This document shows, piece after piece, positions 1 through 9,546 of a stretch of 64,000 bases of DNA. The first letter of the stretch is position 1. Each line of letters begins with the position of its first letter. The stretch spans positions 558,001-622,000 of the forward strand of contig NZ_WFLK01000001.1 in assembly GCF_009208565.1 (NCBI RefSeq), given 5' to 3'. This stretch comes from Janthinobacterium aquaticum (GTDB taxonomy: Bacteria > Pseudomonadota > Gammaproteobacteria > Burkholderiales > Burkholderiaceae_D). The position numbers and the translations under genes were made by a program. A model generated the notes under the pieces. It was not told the DNA's origin and ran no database searches. It was given only the letters and a program-made list of their open reading frames with translations.

Positions 1-55
1 TGCGGCGCGCGGGAGCGGTTTTTTTTAACACCTGAAATCCAACCCAAGGCAGGAA

Positions 56-86
56 CCGGAGTCGGACCCTGAGGGTTCGACTCCGG
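56..86. other. Intergenic hairpin upstream of the RsmI-like gene
   Basis: Two 14-base arms (56-69 and 73-86) pair around a TGA loop with one G-U pair. The hairpin is followed by CCTTTCG rather than a clear T run, so it may be a terminator of a gene outside the window or a simple palindrome. An eight-T run at 19-26 precedes it. The first 119 bases hold no coding sequence I can assign. Confidence 0.5.
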
Positions 87-119
87 CCTTTCGCTGCCAG
101 GGTTACAACACGACTGACC

Positions 120-905
120 ATGAACTCACAAGCAACTGGCACGCTGTACCTGATCCCCAACCACCTCGGCCTGTCCGAAGTTCTGGCCGATGCGCCGACC
201 GACGCGCCACCCGACGCGCTGGCGCATATTATTCCCGACGAGGTGCGCCGCATCACTTCGCAGCTCGATTATTTCGTGGCTGAAAACGCCAAGACGGCGC
301 GCGCCTTTTTAAAACTGGTCGGCATACAGCATCCGCTGGCCAGGCCCTTGCAGGAAATGACGATTTCGGAACTGAACGTCAATACCCCGGCGCAGGCGCT
401 GGCCGGTTTGCTGGCGCCGCTGCTGGCGGGGCGCGATGCGGGACTGGTGTCGGAAGCGGGTGTACCGGCTGTGGCCGACCCGGGCGCCGACCTGGTGCGC
501 CTGGCGCACCAGCACGGCATCCGCGTGCGCCCGCTGGTGGGGCCTTCATCGATCCTGCTGGCGGTGATGGGTAGCGGCCTGAACGGCCAGAGCTTTGCCT
601 TCAACGGCTATCTGCCGACCGACGCGGCGCTGCGCGCCAAGCGCATCAAGGAGCTGGAAAACCGTTCGCGCGCGGAAAAACAGACACAACTGTTTATTGA
701 AACGCCGTACCGCAACGCCGCCATGCTTGAAGCACTGGTGGCGCAGTGCCAGCCGTCGACGCTGATCTGCGTGGCAACCGACCTCAGCCTTTCCACGGAA
801 AGCATCCAGACCAGCAATGCCGGCCAGTGGAAAAAACGCCTGGCGGCAGGCCAGGCGCCGGACTTCCACAAGAAGCCCACGGTATTTTTACTGCTGGGCC
901 AATAA
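120..905 (+). CDS. SAM-dependent methyltransferase, RsmI-like (tetrapyrrole methylase fold)
   Basis: The 261-residue protein has the tetrapyrrole-methylase pattern of RsmI, which 2'-O-methylates C1402 of 16S rRNA. The VSEAGVPAVADPG segment lies near residues 110-122, a GPSS turn near 142, and the FNGYLP block near 161-166. It is somewhat shorter than canonical RsmI (about 286 residues), and its N-terminus starts directly at the substrate-domain strand. Betaproteobacteria often carry this short version in addition to a full RsmI, so the exact substrate is uncertain. It converges on rlmJ with a 12-base gap. Family assignment is firm; the substrate is inference. Confidence 0.85.
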   Translation: MNSQATGTLYLIPNHLGLSEVLADAPTDAPPDALAHIIPDEVRRITSQLDYFVAENAKTARAFLKLVGIQHPLARPLQEMTISELNVNTPAQALAGLLAPLLAGRDAGLVSEAGVPAVADPGADLVRLAHQHGIRVRPLVGPSSILLAVMGSGLNGQSFAFNGYLPTDAALRAKRIKELENRSRAEKQTQLFIETPYRNAAMLEALVAQCQPSTLICVATDLSLSTESIQTSNAGQWKKRLAAGQAPDFHKKPTVFLLLGQ

Positions 906-917
906 GCCCCAGACGCA

Positions 918-1835
918 TCAGATGCGGCGCGTACCGGTATTTTTCACGCCGCCCTTGCCGGTTTCCAGCACAAATTTGGCGCCGTCATCGCGGCCCAGCA
1001 CCTTGACCAGGTAAGGCATTACTTCGCGCAGCATCGGCTCCAGGGTGTACGGCGGATTAAGAATGAACATGCCGCTGCTGTGCAAGCCAAAGCCGTCCGG
1101 CGATGGCGTATTGACCGTCAGCGTCACGTGCAGCCACTCGGCTGACGGCAGTTGCTTGAGCTTGTCGGCAAACTGGCGCGACTCCATGCGCTGCAGCACC
1201 GGATACCAGACCGCGTACGTGCCGGTCGGAAAGCGGCCCAGCGCTTCGGCCAGCGTGTCCTTGACCTTGCGGTAATCCATCTTGTCTTCATACGGCGGGT
1301 CGATCAGCACCAGCGCGCGGCGCGACGGCGGCGGCAGCAGCGCTTTCAGGCTCTGGAAACCGTCGGCCTTGGTAATGATCACGCGCTTGCCGCGCACGGT
1401 CGGACGCTCGCCCTGGGCCTGCGCATGGGCTTCGACCTTGCGGAAATTGTCGGCCAGAATCTTGGCGTCGGCCGGATGCAGCTCGAACAGGCGCAAACGA
1501 TCCTGCTCGCGGCTAACCTGGTCGGCGCAGTACGGCGAACCTGGGTAGTAGCGCATCTTGCCGCTCGGATTCATTTCCTTGATCAGATTCACATACTCGG
1601 CCAGCGATTCAGGCAGGTCGGTGCGATCCCACAGCGGCGCGATGCCGGTCTCATACTCGGCGTTTTTCGACGCATAACCGCCGTCGAGCGCATACACGCC
1701 GGCGCCCGAATGGGTATCGATATAACTGTAGGCGGTGTCCTTCTGATTCAGATACTTGAGCAACTGGATCTGGACATAATGCTTCAACACATCGGCATGG
1801 TTGCCTGCGTGAAAAGCGTGACGATAACTCAACAT
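918..1835 (-). CDS. rlmJ: 23S rRNA (adenine(2030)-N(6))-methyltransferase RlmJ
   Basis: The 305-residue protein begins MLSYRHAFHAGNHADVLKH, the hallmark N-terminus of RlmJ (YhiR), which methylates A2030 of 23S rRNA using SAM. The catalytic DPPY motif is at about residues 179-182, and a SAM-binding DTHSGAG segment is near 40-46. I chose the ATG at 1835 over a longer frame reaching 1880, because the family starts at this sequence and AGGAA lies about ten bases upstream. It is slightly longer than the E. coli protein (280 residues), with a basic tail. It is divergent from the thioredoxin-like gene. Confidence 0.95.
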   Translation of the reverse strand: MLSYRHAFHAGNHADVLKHYVQIQLLKYLNQKDTAYSYIDTHSGAGVYALDGGYASKNAEYETGIAPLWDRTDLPESLAEYVNLIKEMNPSGKMRYYPGSPYCADQVSREQDRLRLFELHPADAKILADNFRKVEAHAQAQGERPTVRGKRVIITKADGFQSLKALLPPPSRRALVLIDPPYEDKMDYRKVKDTLAEALGRFPTGTYAVWYPVLQRMESRQFADKLKQLPSAEWLHVTLTVNTPSPDGFGLHSSGMFILNPPYTLEPMLREVMPYLVKVLGRDDGAKFVLETGKGGVKNTGTRRI

Positions 1836-2008
1836 AAACTGACTGTTCCTAAAATAAAATGGGCGTGCAATTGGCAGCATTATCCACCAGAAACGCCATG
1901 CATATCAAAAAACACCGGCCAGGCCGGCGGCCTCGGCCGCAAGCAATGCGCAGGCCGGAGTAAAATACGCGCTTTTGGCCGCTGCGCCCGTGCGCCGCCA
2001 GCAAAACC

Positions 2009-2434
2009 ATGCATAGTCTGACCTTAACTACCGACAACCGCGCCGAGATCGCCGCCAGCCTGGCCGGCCCGCGCTGGAGCGTGGCCTGTTTATGCGCGCA
2101 ATGGTGCGGCACCTGCGGCACTTACCGCCACACTTTCGAGGAACTGGCGGCGCGCCATCCGGACATGCAGTTTGTCTGGATCGATATCGAAGACCAGGCC
2201 GATGTGGTGGGTGACCTCGATATCGACAACTTCCCTACCCTGCTGATCCAGCATGACGACAACGTGGCCTTCTTTGGCACCGTGCTGCCCGACGGCAGCC
2301 TGGCGCACCGCATGATCACGGCGCAGCAGGCGCTCAGCGCCGACGAACTGGCCGCCCAGGCGCTCAGCAGCGACGAGCGGCGCAACTGGCAGCGCGACTG
2401 CAATTTGCGCACGCTGCTGGCAGAACCCGGCTAA
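2009..2434 (+). CDS. Thioredoxin family protein
   Basis: The 141-residue protein has a thioredoxin fold with a WCGTC active site (CxxC) near residues 32-36 and the cis-proline segment NFPTLLI near 77-83. No signal peptide is visible, so it should act in the cytoplasm as a disulfide reductase or redox chaperone; the partner is unknown. The CGTC dipeptide differs from the CGPC of classical thioredoxin 1. The C-terminal third is not typical and may be lineage-specific. The gene stands alone, divergent from rlmJ, and ends six bases from the facing molybdenum hydroxylase gene. Confidence 0.85.
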   Translation: MHSLTLTTDNRAEIAASLAGPRWSVACLCAQWCGTCGTYRHTFEELAARHPDMQFVWIDIEDQADVVGDLDIDNFPTLLIQHDDNVAFFGTVLPDGSLAHRMITAQQALSADELAAQALSSDERRNWQRDCNLRTLLAEPG

Positions 2435-2440
2435 AACAGC

Positions 2441-4714
2441 TTACGGCAGTCGCAGCGGCAGGCTGCGCAGGCGCTGGCCGGTCAGCTTGAACAGGGCATT
2501 GGCCACGGCCGGCGCAATCGGCGGCGTACCCGGCTCGCCCACGCCTTCGGGCGCCTCCAGGCTGGGCATGATGATGGTGTCGACCTGCGGCGCCTGGCCC
2601 ATGCGCAGCACCGGATAGTCGTGGAAATTGCTTTGCTCGACCTTGCCATCCTTGAACGTGATCTCGCCGCCCAATGCGGCCGACAGGCCGAATACCACCG
2701 CCGACTCCATCTGCTGCTCGATGATATCGGGATTGACGGCCAGGCCGCAGTCGATCACGCAGACCACGCGCTGCACGCGGATCTCGCCGTTGTCCACCGA
2801 CACCTGCGCCACTTGCGCCACGATGCTGCCAAATGACTGGTGCAGTGCCACGCCATGCGCACTGCCGGCCGGGGCCTGGCCAGCCCGGGCCACGGCCGCG
2901 TCGAGCACGGCCAGGTGGCGCGGGTGCTGCGCCAGCATGGCGCGCCGGTAGGCCACGCTGTCCTGGCCGGCCGCATGCGCCAATTCGTCGATAAAGCTTT
3001 CCTTGAAAAACGCATTATGCGAATGGCCGACCGAGCGCCAGTAGCCGACTGGAACTGCGCTGTCGGCAATCACATGGGCGATACGCTGGTTGGCGATCTC
3101 ATAAGGCATGTCGAACTCGCCTTCGGCGGTGGTCTTGTCCGGCCCCATGCCGGGCAGGCCGAAGTTGCGCTGCAAATACTGGTGCGTGATCGAGGCGCTG
3201 ACCGACTTGTTGTCCCAGGCCGCAATGCGCCCTTGCGCATCGAGCCGCGCGGCAAAGCGCGCCAGTGCCGCCGGACGGTACATATCGTGCGCAGTATCCT
3301 GTTCGCGGGTCCAGATCAATTGCACCGGCGCGCCGTCGCATTGCAGCGCAATGGCCACCGCCTGCGCCACCATATCGACTTCCAGGCGCCGGCCAAAGCC
3401 GCCACCGAGCAGCAGCACCTCGATGCTGACGTCGCTGGCAGCGACCCCGGCCACTTTGGCCGCCGCTTCCACTGCAATGCCGGGCGCCTGGGTCGAGGCC
3501 CACAGGCGCACTTTACCGTCTTTGACCTGCGCGGTGCAGTTGACCGGCTCCATGGTGGCGTGCGCCAGGAACGGCGCGCGGTATTCGGCTTTCACTTCAC
3601 GCAGCGACTGCTGCGACGGATCGTCGACCTTGCCGCTGGCGTGATAGGTATAGCCCGCCTCGCTGTCGAGCCGGCGCGCAAAGTCGGCAAAAATGGCCTG
3701 GCTCGACAAAGCAGCGCCAGCGCCAGCCTGCCACTGCACCGCCAACGCTGAGGCCGCCTGCTTTGCCTGCCAGTAGCTGGCTGCCACCACCGCCACGCAC
3801 GGCGCGCTGCGGTTCTTCAGCGCGCCGGACAGGTCGAGCACCTTGCGCACACCGGACATGGCCAGCACCGGTGCGGCGTCAAAACCGGCAAGCGTGTCGC
3901 CCAGGCGCGGCGCCAGCTGCAGGCTGGCGTACAACAGGCCGGGCGGGCGCGCATCGATGCCGAACACGGCGCTGCCATCGACCTTCGATGGCGTATCGCG
4001 GCGCGGTGCACTGCGCCCGATCAGCCTGAATTGTTCGGGCGTCTTGAGCACTGGCTTGCCCGGATCGATGCCGGCCGCCTGCCCTGCCAGGCTGGCGTAG
4101 CTGGCGCGCCGGCCGTCGGCATGCAGCACGGCACCATCCTTGGTCGTGCATTGCGTGGGGGCGACCTGCCATGCTTGCGCTGCGGCCTGGACCAACATGG
4201 CGCGAGCGGCGGCGCCGGCCTCGCGCATCGGCTGCCAGGCGTCCTTCACGCTCGACGAGCCGCCCGTCACGATCACGCCCAGCTCGCGCGCCGCCTTGGC
4301 CACCGTCCATTCAACCAGGGCGCGGGTGCGGCCGCGGTCGTCAGGATGAAACGGCAGGCCGTCGCGCAGCAGCGTGATATTGCCGAAGATTTTGTCGATG
4401 GGCGCCTGGATCAGCTCGATGTTATCGAGCGCCACGTCCAGCTCTTCGGCCACCAGCATCGGCAGCGCGGTATGCACGCCCTGCCCCATTTCGCTGCGCG
4501 GCATGGCCAGCAGCACCTTGCCGTCAGGACGGATCGCCAGCCACCCATTGAGCGCTACCGCACCGCCTCCGACCGGCAGCGGCGCGCTGCCATACAGGCG
4601 CTGGCGCGGCGGCAGCACGCCCCAACCCAGCACCAGTGCGCCCACGCCTGCCACGCCAAGCCCCAGGCCGCCAAGCAGAAAACGGCGGCGGGAAGTCGAT
4701 TGTCGTGCGGCCAT
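2441..4714 (-). CDS. Xanthine dehydrogenase-family molybdopterin-binding subunit, Tat-exported (IorB-like)
   Basis: The 757-residue protein belongs to the large, molybdopterin-binding subunits of periplasmic aldehyde/isoquinoline oxidoreductases. A Tat signal with SRRRFLLGG and a following hydrophobic stretch occupies residues 1-35. The MGQGVHTALPMLVAEEL segment (about 75-91), a LLGGGFGRR cofactor loop near 440, and a C-terminal GVGEPGTPPIAPA with the expected base Glu (about 727) are all present. Such enzymes need a small 2Fe-2S subunit. None is adjacent, so the partner must be encoded elsewhere. RBS GGATGG precedes the ATG. The substrate cannot be read from sequence. Confidence 0.88.
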   Translation of the reverse strand: MAARQSTSRRRFLLGGLGLGVAGVGALVLGWGVLPPRQRLYGSAPLPVGGGAVALNGWLAIRPDGKVLLAMPRSEMGQGVHTALPMLVAEELDVALDNIELIQAPIDKIFGNITLLRDGLPFHPDDRGRTRALVEWTVAKAARELGVIVTGGSSSVKDAWQPMREAGAAARAMLVQAAAQAWQVAPTQCTTKDGAVLHADGRRASYASLAGQAAGIDPGKPVLKTPEQFRLIGRSAPRRDTPSKVDGSAVFGIDARPPGLLYASLQLAPRLGDTLAGFDAAPVLAMSGVRKVLDLSGALKNRSAPCVAVVAASYWQAKQAASALAVQWQAGAGAALSSQAIFADFARRLDSEAGYTYHASGKVDDPSQQSLREVKAEYRAPFLAHATMEPVNCTAQVKDGKVRLWASTQAPGIAVEAAAKVAGVAASDVSIEVLLLGGGFGRRLEVDMVAQAVAIALQCDGAPVQLIWTREQDTAHDMYRPAALARFAARLDAQGRIAAWDNKSVSASITHQYLQRNFGLPGMGPDKTTAEGEFDMPYEIANQRIAHVIADSAVPVGYWRSVGHSHNAFFKESFIDELAHAAGQDSVAYRRAMLAQHPRHLAVLDAAVARAGQAPAGSAHGVALHQSFGSIVAQVAQVSVDNGEIRVQRVVCVIDCGLAVNPDIIEQQMESAVVFGLSAALGGEITFKDGKVEQSNFHDYPVLRMGQAPQVDTIIMPSLEAPEGVGEPGTPPIAPAVANALFKLTGQRLRSLPLRLP

Positions 4715-4729
4715 GCGCCATCCTTTTCT

Positions 4730-7700
4730 TTAGAGTGAGGTCCAGCGCTCCACTATATCGTGCGCCGTCACCGGACGGCTATAAAAATAGCCCTGCGCCA
4801 GGCGGCAGCCGTGGCGCAGCAAAAATGCCGCCTGCTCCTGCGTCTCCACGCCTTCGGCAATCACAGACAGCTGCATGCTGCGTCCCAGCTCGATAATGGC
4901 AATCGTGATGGCTTCGTCGTCGGCGTCGCTGGCAATATCCTTGATAAACGAGCGGTCGATCTTCAGCGTCTGCACCGGCAACTGCTTGAGGTAGGCCAGC
5001 GACGAGTAGCCGGTGCCAAAGTCATCGATGGCCAGCCCCACGCCGATCGCGTGCAGGTCATTGATGTAGCCGAGCGCATCGCTGGTATTCATGATCACCG
5101 ACTCGGTCACTTCCAGCTGCAGGCGCTGCGGCTCCAGGCCGGTTTCCTGCAAGATGGCGTCGACCATGCCGGCGATGCTGCCGCGCTCGAACTGCTTGAG
5201 CGACAGGTTGACCGCCATTTTCGGCACATGCAGGCCCTGCTGCTGCCAGCGCAGCATCTGGCGGCACGCTTCTTCCAGCACCCACTTGCCCAGCTGGTTG
5301 ATAAAGCCGCTGTCTTCGGCCAGCGCAATGAAGCGCGACGGCGGCACCAGGCCCAGTTCCGGATGGTTCCAGCGCACCAGCGCCTCGACGCCGATCAGGC
5401 GACCCGTGTCGATCTCGACCTGCGGCTGATAGTTGAGGAAAATCTCGTTCTTTTCCAGCGAGCGGCGCAGGAACGTTTCCAGCCGCAGGCGCTCCATGCC
5501 CTCGCCCGTCATCGACGGCGCATAGAAGCGGTAGCCGTTGCGCCCGCGCGCCTTGGCCTGGTACATGGCCACGTCGGCATTGCGGATCAGCATATTAAGA
5601 TCCTGCGCGTCATGCGGATACAGGCTCACGCCCACGCTGCAGGTCACGAACAGCTCGTGGCCGGCCACCAGGAACGGCTGCTCGAACATGGCCACCAGCT
5701 TGTCGGCCACCTGGCTGGCGCCGAACTGGCCATCGACGCCTTCGAGCAGCACGATGAATTCATCGCCACCGAGGCGCGCCAGCGTGTCGCCTTCGCGCAG
5801 GCGCGCGGCCAGCTCACTGGCCACCTGCTGCAGCAGTTCGTCGCCGATATGGTGACCGAGCGTATCGTTGACGTTCTTGAAGCGGTCCAGGTCGATGAAC
5901 AGGATGGCCAGCTGCTCGCCATCGCGCGCAGCGCGCTGCAAGGCGTGCTGCAGGCGGTCGTGGAACAGCAGGCGATTGGGCAGTGCAGTCAGCGGATCGT
6001 GATGGGCCATATGATCGAGCTTTTCCTGCGCCTGTTTGATGGCGGTGATGTCGCTGAATACGCCCACGTAATGCGTCGGCGCACCCCGGTTGTCGAGCAC
6101 CGCGCTGATGGTCAGCCATTCCAGATAAACCTCGCCGTTCTTGCGCTGGCGCCAGATCTCGCCGCGCCAGAAACCGGTACCGGTCAGCTCGTCCCACATG
6201 GTCACGTAAAAGGCATCGTCATGACGCTGCGAGCGCGTCATCGATGAATGCAGGCCGACCGCCTCGGCCTGGGTGTAGCCGGTAATTTGCGTAAAGGCCG
6301 GATTGACGGCAACGATCATTTCATCGACATCGACCACCATCACGCCGTCGGCGATATGTTCAAGCACGGCTGCCGACAGGCGCAGTTTTTCCTCGGCCTC
6401 CTTGCGCGCCGTAATGTCGGCATAGACCCAGATGCTGCCTTCGCCCGGACGGGCCGGATCGAGCGCGCAGCCGCTGACCAGCGCCCAGAACAGGCTGCCG
6501 TCCTGGCGCTTGTAGTGGCGCTCCTCGCTGAAGTCGCCGCCCTCGCGCATGGCAGGATACTGGCGCTCGCCTGCTTCCTCGAAGTCATACAAGGTCGGAA
6601 ACACGATGGCGGTCGACTGGCCCGCCATTTCATCGCGGCCATAGCCGAACAGCTCTTCGCAGCGGCGATTGACGGACACGATGCGGCGGTGGCGCACGAA
6701 CATCACGCCGAACATCACGTTGTCGAGTATCGCGCTTTGCTCGGTCAGCAGCGCTTCGATGCGCATTTCATGGTGCTTGCGCTGGCTGATGTCGGCAATA
6801 ATGCCGTCGACCCACACCACGCCCTGCTCGCCGGCCTGCGGCTGGCCGTTTTCCGCCACCCAGCGCTCGATGCCGGCCGCGTCGATAATGCGGTATTCAA
6901 GTGCGTAGGGCTGCACCTCGGCCACCGCCTGCCTGACGGCGCGCCGGTGGTTGCGGCGATCCTCCGGGCAGATCAGGTCGACCCAGGCATGGGTGGTGCC
7001 ACGCATGAACTGCTGCGCCGTGTAGCCGGCAATGTCCTCGATGGCCTCGCTGACAAAATCGATGGGGCCGTCGGGCCGGTAGCGGAACACCGCGCCGGGC
7101 ACCTGCGTGACGATGGTGCGAAAGCGCTCTTCGCGCTGGCCGATATCTTCGAACAGCTGGCCGATGGCGGCGCGCATGCGTTCAAGCTGCGCGGCCAGGC
7201 GGCCCAGCTCATCGTTACCGTCGGGCACCAAGGGCGTATCGAAGTCGCCATGCGACAGGCGGTCGGAAAAACGCATCAGCCGACGCAAGGGCCTGAGCAG
7301 GCGGCGATTCATGAACAGCACGATCAGCGCCATCGAGATGGCCAGTTGCGCGCCCAGCACAAAGATATAGGCGATCTGCTTTTCGCGCAGATCCTGCTGA
7401 CTGCGCGCATCGTCCATTTCGACCATTACATGGCCGATGCGTTCGCCGCGCACCACGATGTCGCGCCCGGCGCGAAAAACATTGCCGACCGGGCGCTGCG
7501 GCGCCTGCAGGCGCATGAATTCGGTATCGGCCACGCCCGTCACCTGCACCACCAGCACAGCGCGGTCGCGCATCACCGATTCGACCAGCGAACGGGCCGA
7601 TTCGGCATTCATGTTCCACAGCGATTCCTGCATGCCCAGCGCCAGGATGTCGACATAGCGCTGCAGCGATTCATTGAGGCTGGTGCGCGCCGACTGCCGC

Positions 7701-7846
7701 TCGTGCACGCCGACCAGCAGATAGCTGCCGACCAGCGCGGGCACCACCAGGCCGCCCAGCACCACCAGTATCAGCGCGCCATAGATCGACGAACCATACA
7801 GGTTGTTCAGGCTGGCGCGCCAGCGACGGAAAATGGAATCAGCCAT
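4730..7846 (-). CDS. Membrane-bound PAS-GGDEF-EAL c-di-GMP signalling protein
   Basis: The protein has 1038 residues from the ATG at 7846; a TTG at 7864 would add six, and neither start has a strong RBS. It has a membrane segment near residues 22-45, a periplasmic region, a second segment near 165-180, a HAMP-like region, and three PAS/PAC units (about 240-350, 365-480, 490-610). These are followed by GGDEF with intact LARLGGDEF near 690 and EAL with VEALVRW near 820. Both output domains keep key motifs, so it may make or degrade c-di-GMP depending on the PAS input. It is followed at 16 bases by the molybdenum hydroxylase gene on the same strand. Confidence 0.93.
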   Translation of the reverse strand: MADSIFRRWRASLNNLYGSSIYGALILVVLGGLVVPALVGSYLLVGVHERQSARTSLNESLQRYVDILALGMQESLWNMNAESARSLVESVMRDRAVLVVQVTGVADTEFMRLQAPQRPVGNVFRAGRDIVVRGERIGHVMVEMDDARSQQDLREKQIAYIFVLGAQLAISMALIVLFMNRRLLRPLRRLMRFSDRLSHGDFDTPLVPDGNDELGRLAAQLERMRAAIGQLFEDIGQREERFRTIVTQVPGAVFRYRPDGPIDFVSEAIEDIAGYTAQQFMRGTTHAWVDLICPEDRRNHRRAVRQAVAEVQPYALEYRIIDAAGIERWVAENGQPQAGEQGVVWVDGIIADISQRKHHEMRIEALLTEQSAILDNVMFGVMFVRHRRIVSVNRRCEELFGYGRDEMAGQSTAIVFPTLYDFEEAGERQYPAMREGGDFSEERHYKRQDGSLFWALVSGCALDPARPGEGSIWVYADITARKEAEEKLRLSAAVLEHIADGVMVVDVDEMIVAVNPAFTQITGYTQAEAVGLHSSMTRSQRHDDAFYVTMWDELTGTGFWRGEIWRQRKNGEVYLEWLTISAVLDNRGAPTHYVGVFSDITAIKQAQEKLDHMAHHDPLTALPNRLLFHDRLQHALQRAARDGEQLAILFIDLDRFKNVNDTLGHHIGDELLQQVASELAARLREGDTLARLGGDEFIVLLEGVDGQFGASQVADKLVAMFEQPFLVAGHELFVTCSVGVSLYPHDAQDLNMLIRNADVAMYQAKARGRNGYRFYAPSMTGEGMERLRLETFLRRSLEKNEIFLNYQPQVEIDTGRLIGVEALVRWNHPELGLVPPSRFIALAEDSGFINQLGKWVLEEACRQMLRWQQQGLHVPKMAVNLSLKQFERGSIAGMVDAILQETGLEPQRLQLEVTESVIMNTSDALGYINDLHAIGVGLAIDDFGTGYSSLAYLKQLPVQTLKIDRSFIKDIASDADDEAITIAIIELGRSMQLSVIAEGVETQEQAAFLLRHGCRLAQGYFYSRPVTAHDIVERWTSL

Positions 7847-8111
7847 GCCGGCGGCACGGAGCAATGATGGTCGAGCGTACGGTCATCGGATTTTATCGGG
7901 GGAGCACTGCGATGGAGGAAATTCCTTGTCGGCAATTATGCATGGAAAATGCACACAAAGTCACATACCTGTCCATAAAGCAATAAAACTAGCCGCTGAT
8001 CTGTGCGCTCGATACCACAGCGCATGCCTGACAATATAGCAGCCAGGACAACGGCAAGCAAAAAACCGCACACCTTGCTATGATCGCGCCACTTTACCAA
8101 GAGGAACCATC

Positions 8112-8618
8112 ATGACCTTTTCCATCCATTCCGCATCGATCCCCGTTTTCAAACAGATACTGGGCAGCCTGGCCACCATCCTCGACAAGGCCGAAGCACA
8201 TGTGCAGGATAAAAAGATTGATCCGGCCGCGCTGCTGCACTACCGCCTGTTCCCCGACATGCTGCCGTTCGTGCGCCAGATCCAGATCGCCACCGATTTC
8301 GCCAAGGGCTGCGGCGCGCGCCTGGCCGGCGTGGCCGTGCCACCGTATGAAGACAGCGAACAGAGCTTTGCCGAACTGAAAGCGCGCATCGTCAAGACCA
8401 TCGTCTTCCTGGAAAGCCTGCCGCAAGCCGATATCGAAGGCAGCGAAACGCGCGCCATCACCACCGGCAGCGGCGAGAAAACCAAACACTTCACGGGCCA
8501 GACCTATCTGTTTCACTACGCGCTGCCGCACTTCTTCTTCCACGCCACCACCGCCTACGACATCCTGCGCCATAACGGCATCGAGATTGGCAAGAAAGAT
8601 TTTATCGGCAGTTATTAA
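8112..8618 (+). CDS. DUF1993 domain-containing protein
   Basis: The 168-residue protein matches DUF1993 along its length, including the RLFPDMLPFVRQI block near residues 45-57 and the C-terminal FHYALPHFFFHATTAYDILRH segment, compatible with a DinB-like helical bundle. Function is unknown. AGAGGAA lies about ten bases before the ATG. The gene is monocistronic; the 240 bases upstream hold no gene I can support, and a REP element follows. Confidence 0.88.
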   Translation: MTFSIHSASIPVFKQILGSLATILDKAEAHVQDKKIDPAALLHYRLFPDMLPFVRQIQIATDFAKGCGARLAGVAVPPYEDSEQSFAELKARIVKTIVFLESLPQADIEGSETRAITTGSGEKTKHFTGQTYLFHYALPHFFFHATTAYDILRHNGIEIGKKDFIGSY

Positions 8619-8627
8619 TCGGCTGCC

Positions 8628-8730
8628 GGGTCCGACCTACGCCATTGTCGGGTCGGACGTAGGTCGGATTAGGCCCCGCAGGGGCCGTAATCCGACAACA
8701 TTGTTGGCGTCTGCGGTATTGTCGGATGAC
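8628..8730. repeat. REP/BIME-like palindromic repeat, copy a
   Basis: The core hairpin is 8663-8696: GTCGGATTA, inner stem GGCCCC, loop GCA, GGGGCC, G, then TAATCCGAC. Outside it, TCCGACCTAC (8631-8640) is repeated inverted as GTAGGTCGGA (8659-8668). The ACATTGTTGGCGTC tail and a second partial TGTCGGAT follow. The same units recur near 47.1, 55.7, 58.2 and 63.1 kb. It sits between the convergent ends of the DUF1993 and DUF1289 genes. Confidence 0.9.
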
Positions 8731-8764
8731 ATCACGGACAGGCGGGCAGCACGCCACGTCTTTC

Positions 8765-8968
8765 TCAGCTATTCCTGCGCGGATACCCCTGCGCCAGGAT
8801 GCGCACCCACACCGCTTCTTTTTCCTGCGCGCTCATCGACACCCAGTGCGCCACCTCCACCACGGTGCGACCACAGCCGCGGCATATTTCATCGAAGGTA
8901 GTCGAGCAGACCGCCACGCACGGTGTATCGGGCCGTTCCGGCAAGGCGTCGCACAGCTCGTCGCTCAT
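8765..8968 (-). CDS. DUF1289 domain-containing small cysteine protein
   Basis: This 67-residue protein has the DUF1289 pattern: cysteines at C6, C17, C21, C29 and C32 within PCVAVCSTTFDEICRGCGRT, then a conserved W and an EKEAVW helix. The cysteine spacing suggests metal binding, but the role is unknown. The ATG overlaps the stop of the upstream DUF1415 gene (ATGA), so translation is probably coupled. Confidence 0.88.
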   Translation of the reverse strand: MSDELCDALPERPDTPCVAVCSTTFDEICRGCGRTVVEVAHWVSMSAQEKEAVWVRILAQGYPRRNS

Positions 8969-9546
8969 TTGGCCACCACATGCTGGTAGAGGCCCAGCTT
9001 CTGCCAGCCGTCCAAGCCCAGCTTTTCCAGCGTGGCGATATTCTTGTCGAAAATCTCGGAAGCCTCGGGAAAGGCCTCGACCGCGCGCTCGATGCTGTCT
9101 TCGCGCAGCAGATGCAGCGTCGGATACGGCGAACGGTTGGTGAAGTTGCTGATATCGTCATCAAACGTTTCGGCAAACTGGTATTGCGGATGAAAACTCG
9201 CTACCTGCAGTTCGCCATCGAGCTGCATGTCTTCCACTGCAGCTTCGACAACGTCGAGAAACTCGTTGTAGTCCAGAAAATCGTTGAGCGCATACGGATG
9301 AATCAGCAAGGTGGTGTCGATTTCTTCCGGGCTGGTATCGGCCAGCAGCTGCAATTCATCCATCAGCAGCGCCAGCAGTTCTTCGGGATTGGCCGAATCG
9401 CACACCACATAGCGGATCTGCTGCTTGACATGCACGGCCTTGGCAAACGGACACAGGTTCAGGCCGATCACGGCCTTTTCCAGCCACTCGACGGTATTGG
9501 CAATGATCACGGCGTTGTCGTCTTCGTGGCGCGGCGGGGTAGTCAT
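8965..9546 (-). CDS. DUF1415 domain-containing protein
   Basis: The 193-residue protein is recognisable as DUF1415 from its NLCPFAKAVHVKQQIRYVV start region, LLIHPYALNDFLDYNEFLD centre and ASFHPQYQFA block. Function is unknown. I chose the ATG at 9546 (MTTPPRHED), because the alternative nine codons upstream uses a non-ATG start. It forms a two-gene unit with the DUF1289 gene, overlapping it by four bases. Confidence 0.87.
   Translation of the reverse strand: MTTPPRHEDDNAVIIANTVEWLEKAVIGLNLCPFAKAVHVKQQIRYVVCDSANPEELLALLMDELQLLADTSPEEIDTTLLIHPYALNDFLDYNEFLDVVEAAVEDMQLDGELQVASFHPQYQFAETFDDDISNFTNRSPYPTLHLLREDSIERAVEAFPEASEIFDKNIATLEKLGLDGWQKLGLYQHVVAK

Noticed and set aside
14..33. CGG plus eight T plus AACACCTG, similar to the PEP-CTERM upstream element
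   Set aside because: TGTC is missing, the spacing has an extra A, and the following gene is an RNA methyltransferase; probably chance or part of an upstream terminator.
56..86. T-arm-like GGGTTCGACTCC that could suggest a tRNA end
   Set aside because: No D- or anticodon arm precedes it and no acceptor stem or CCA follows; the sequence is a simple palindrome.
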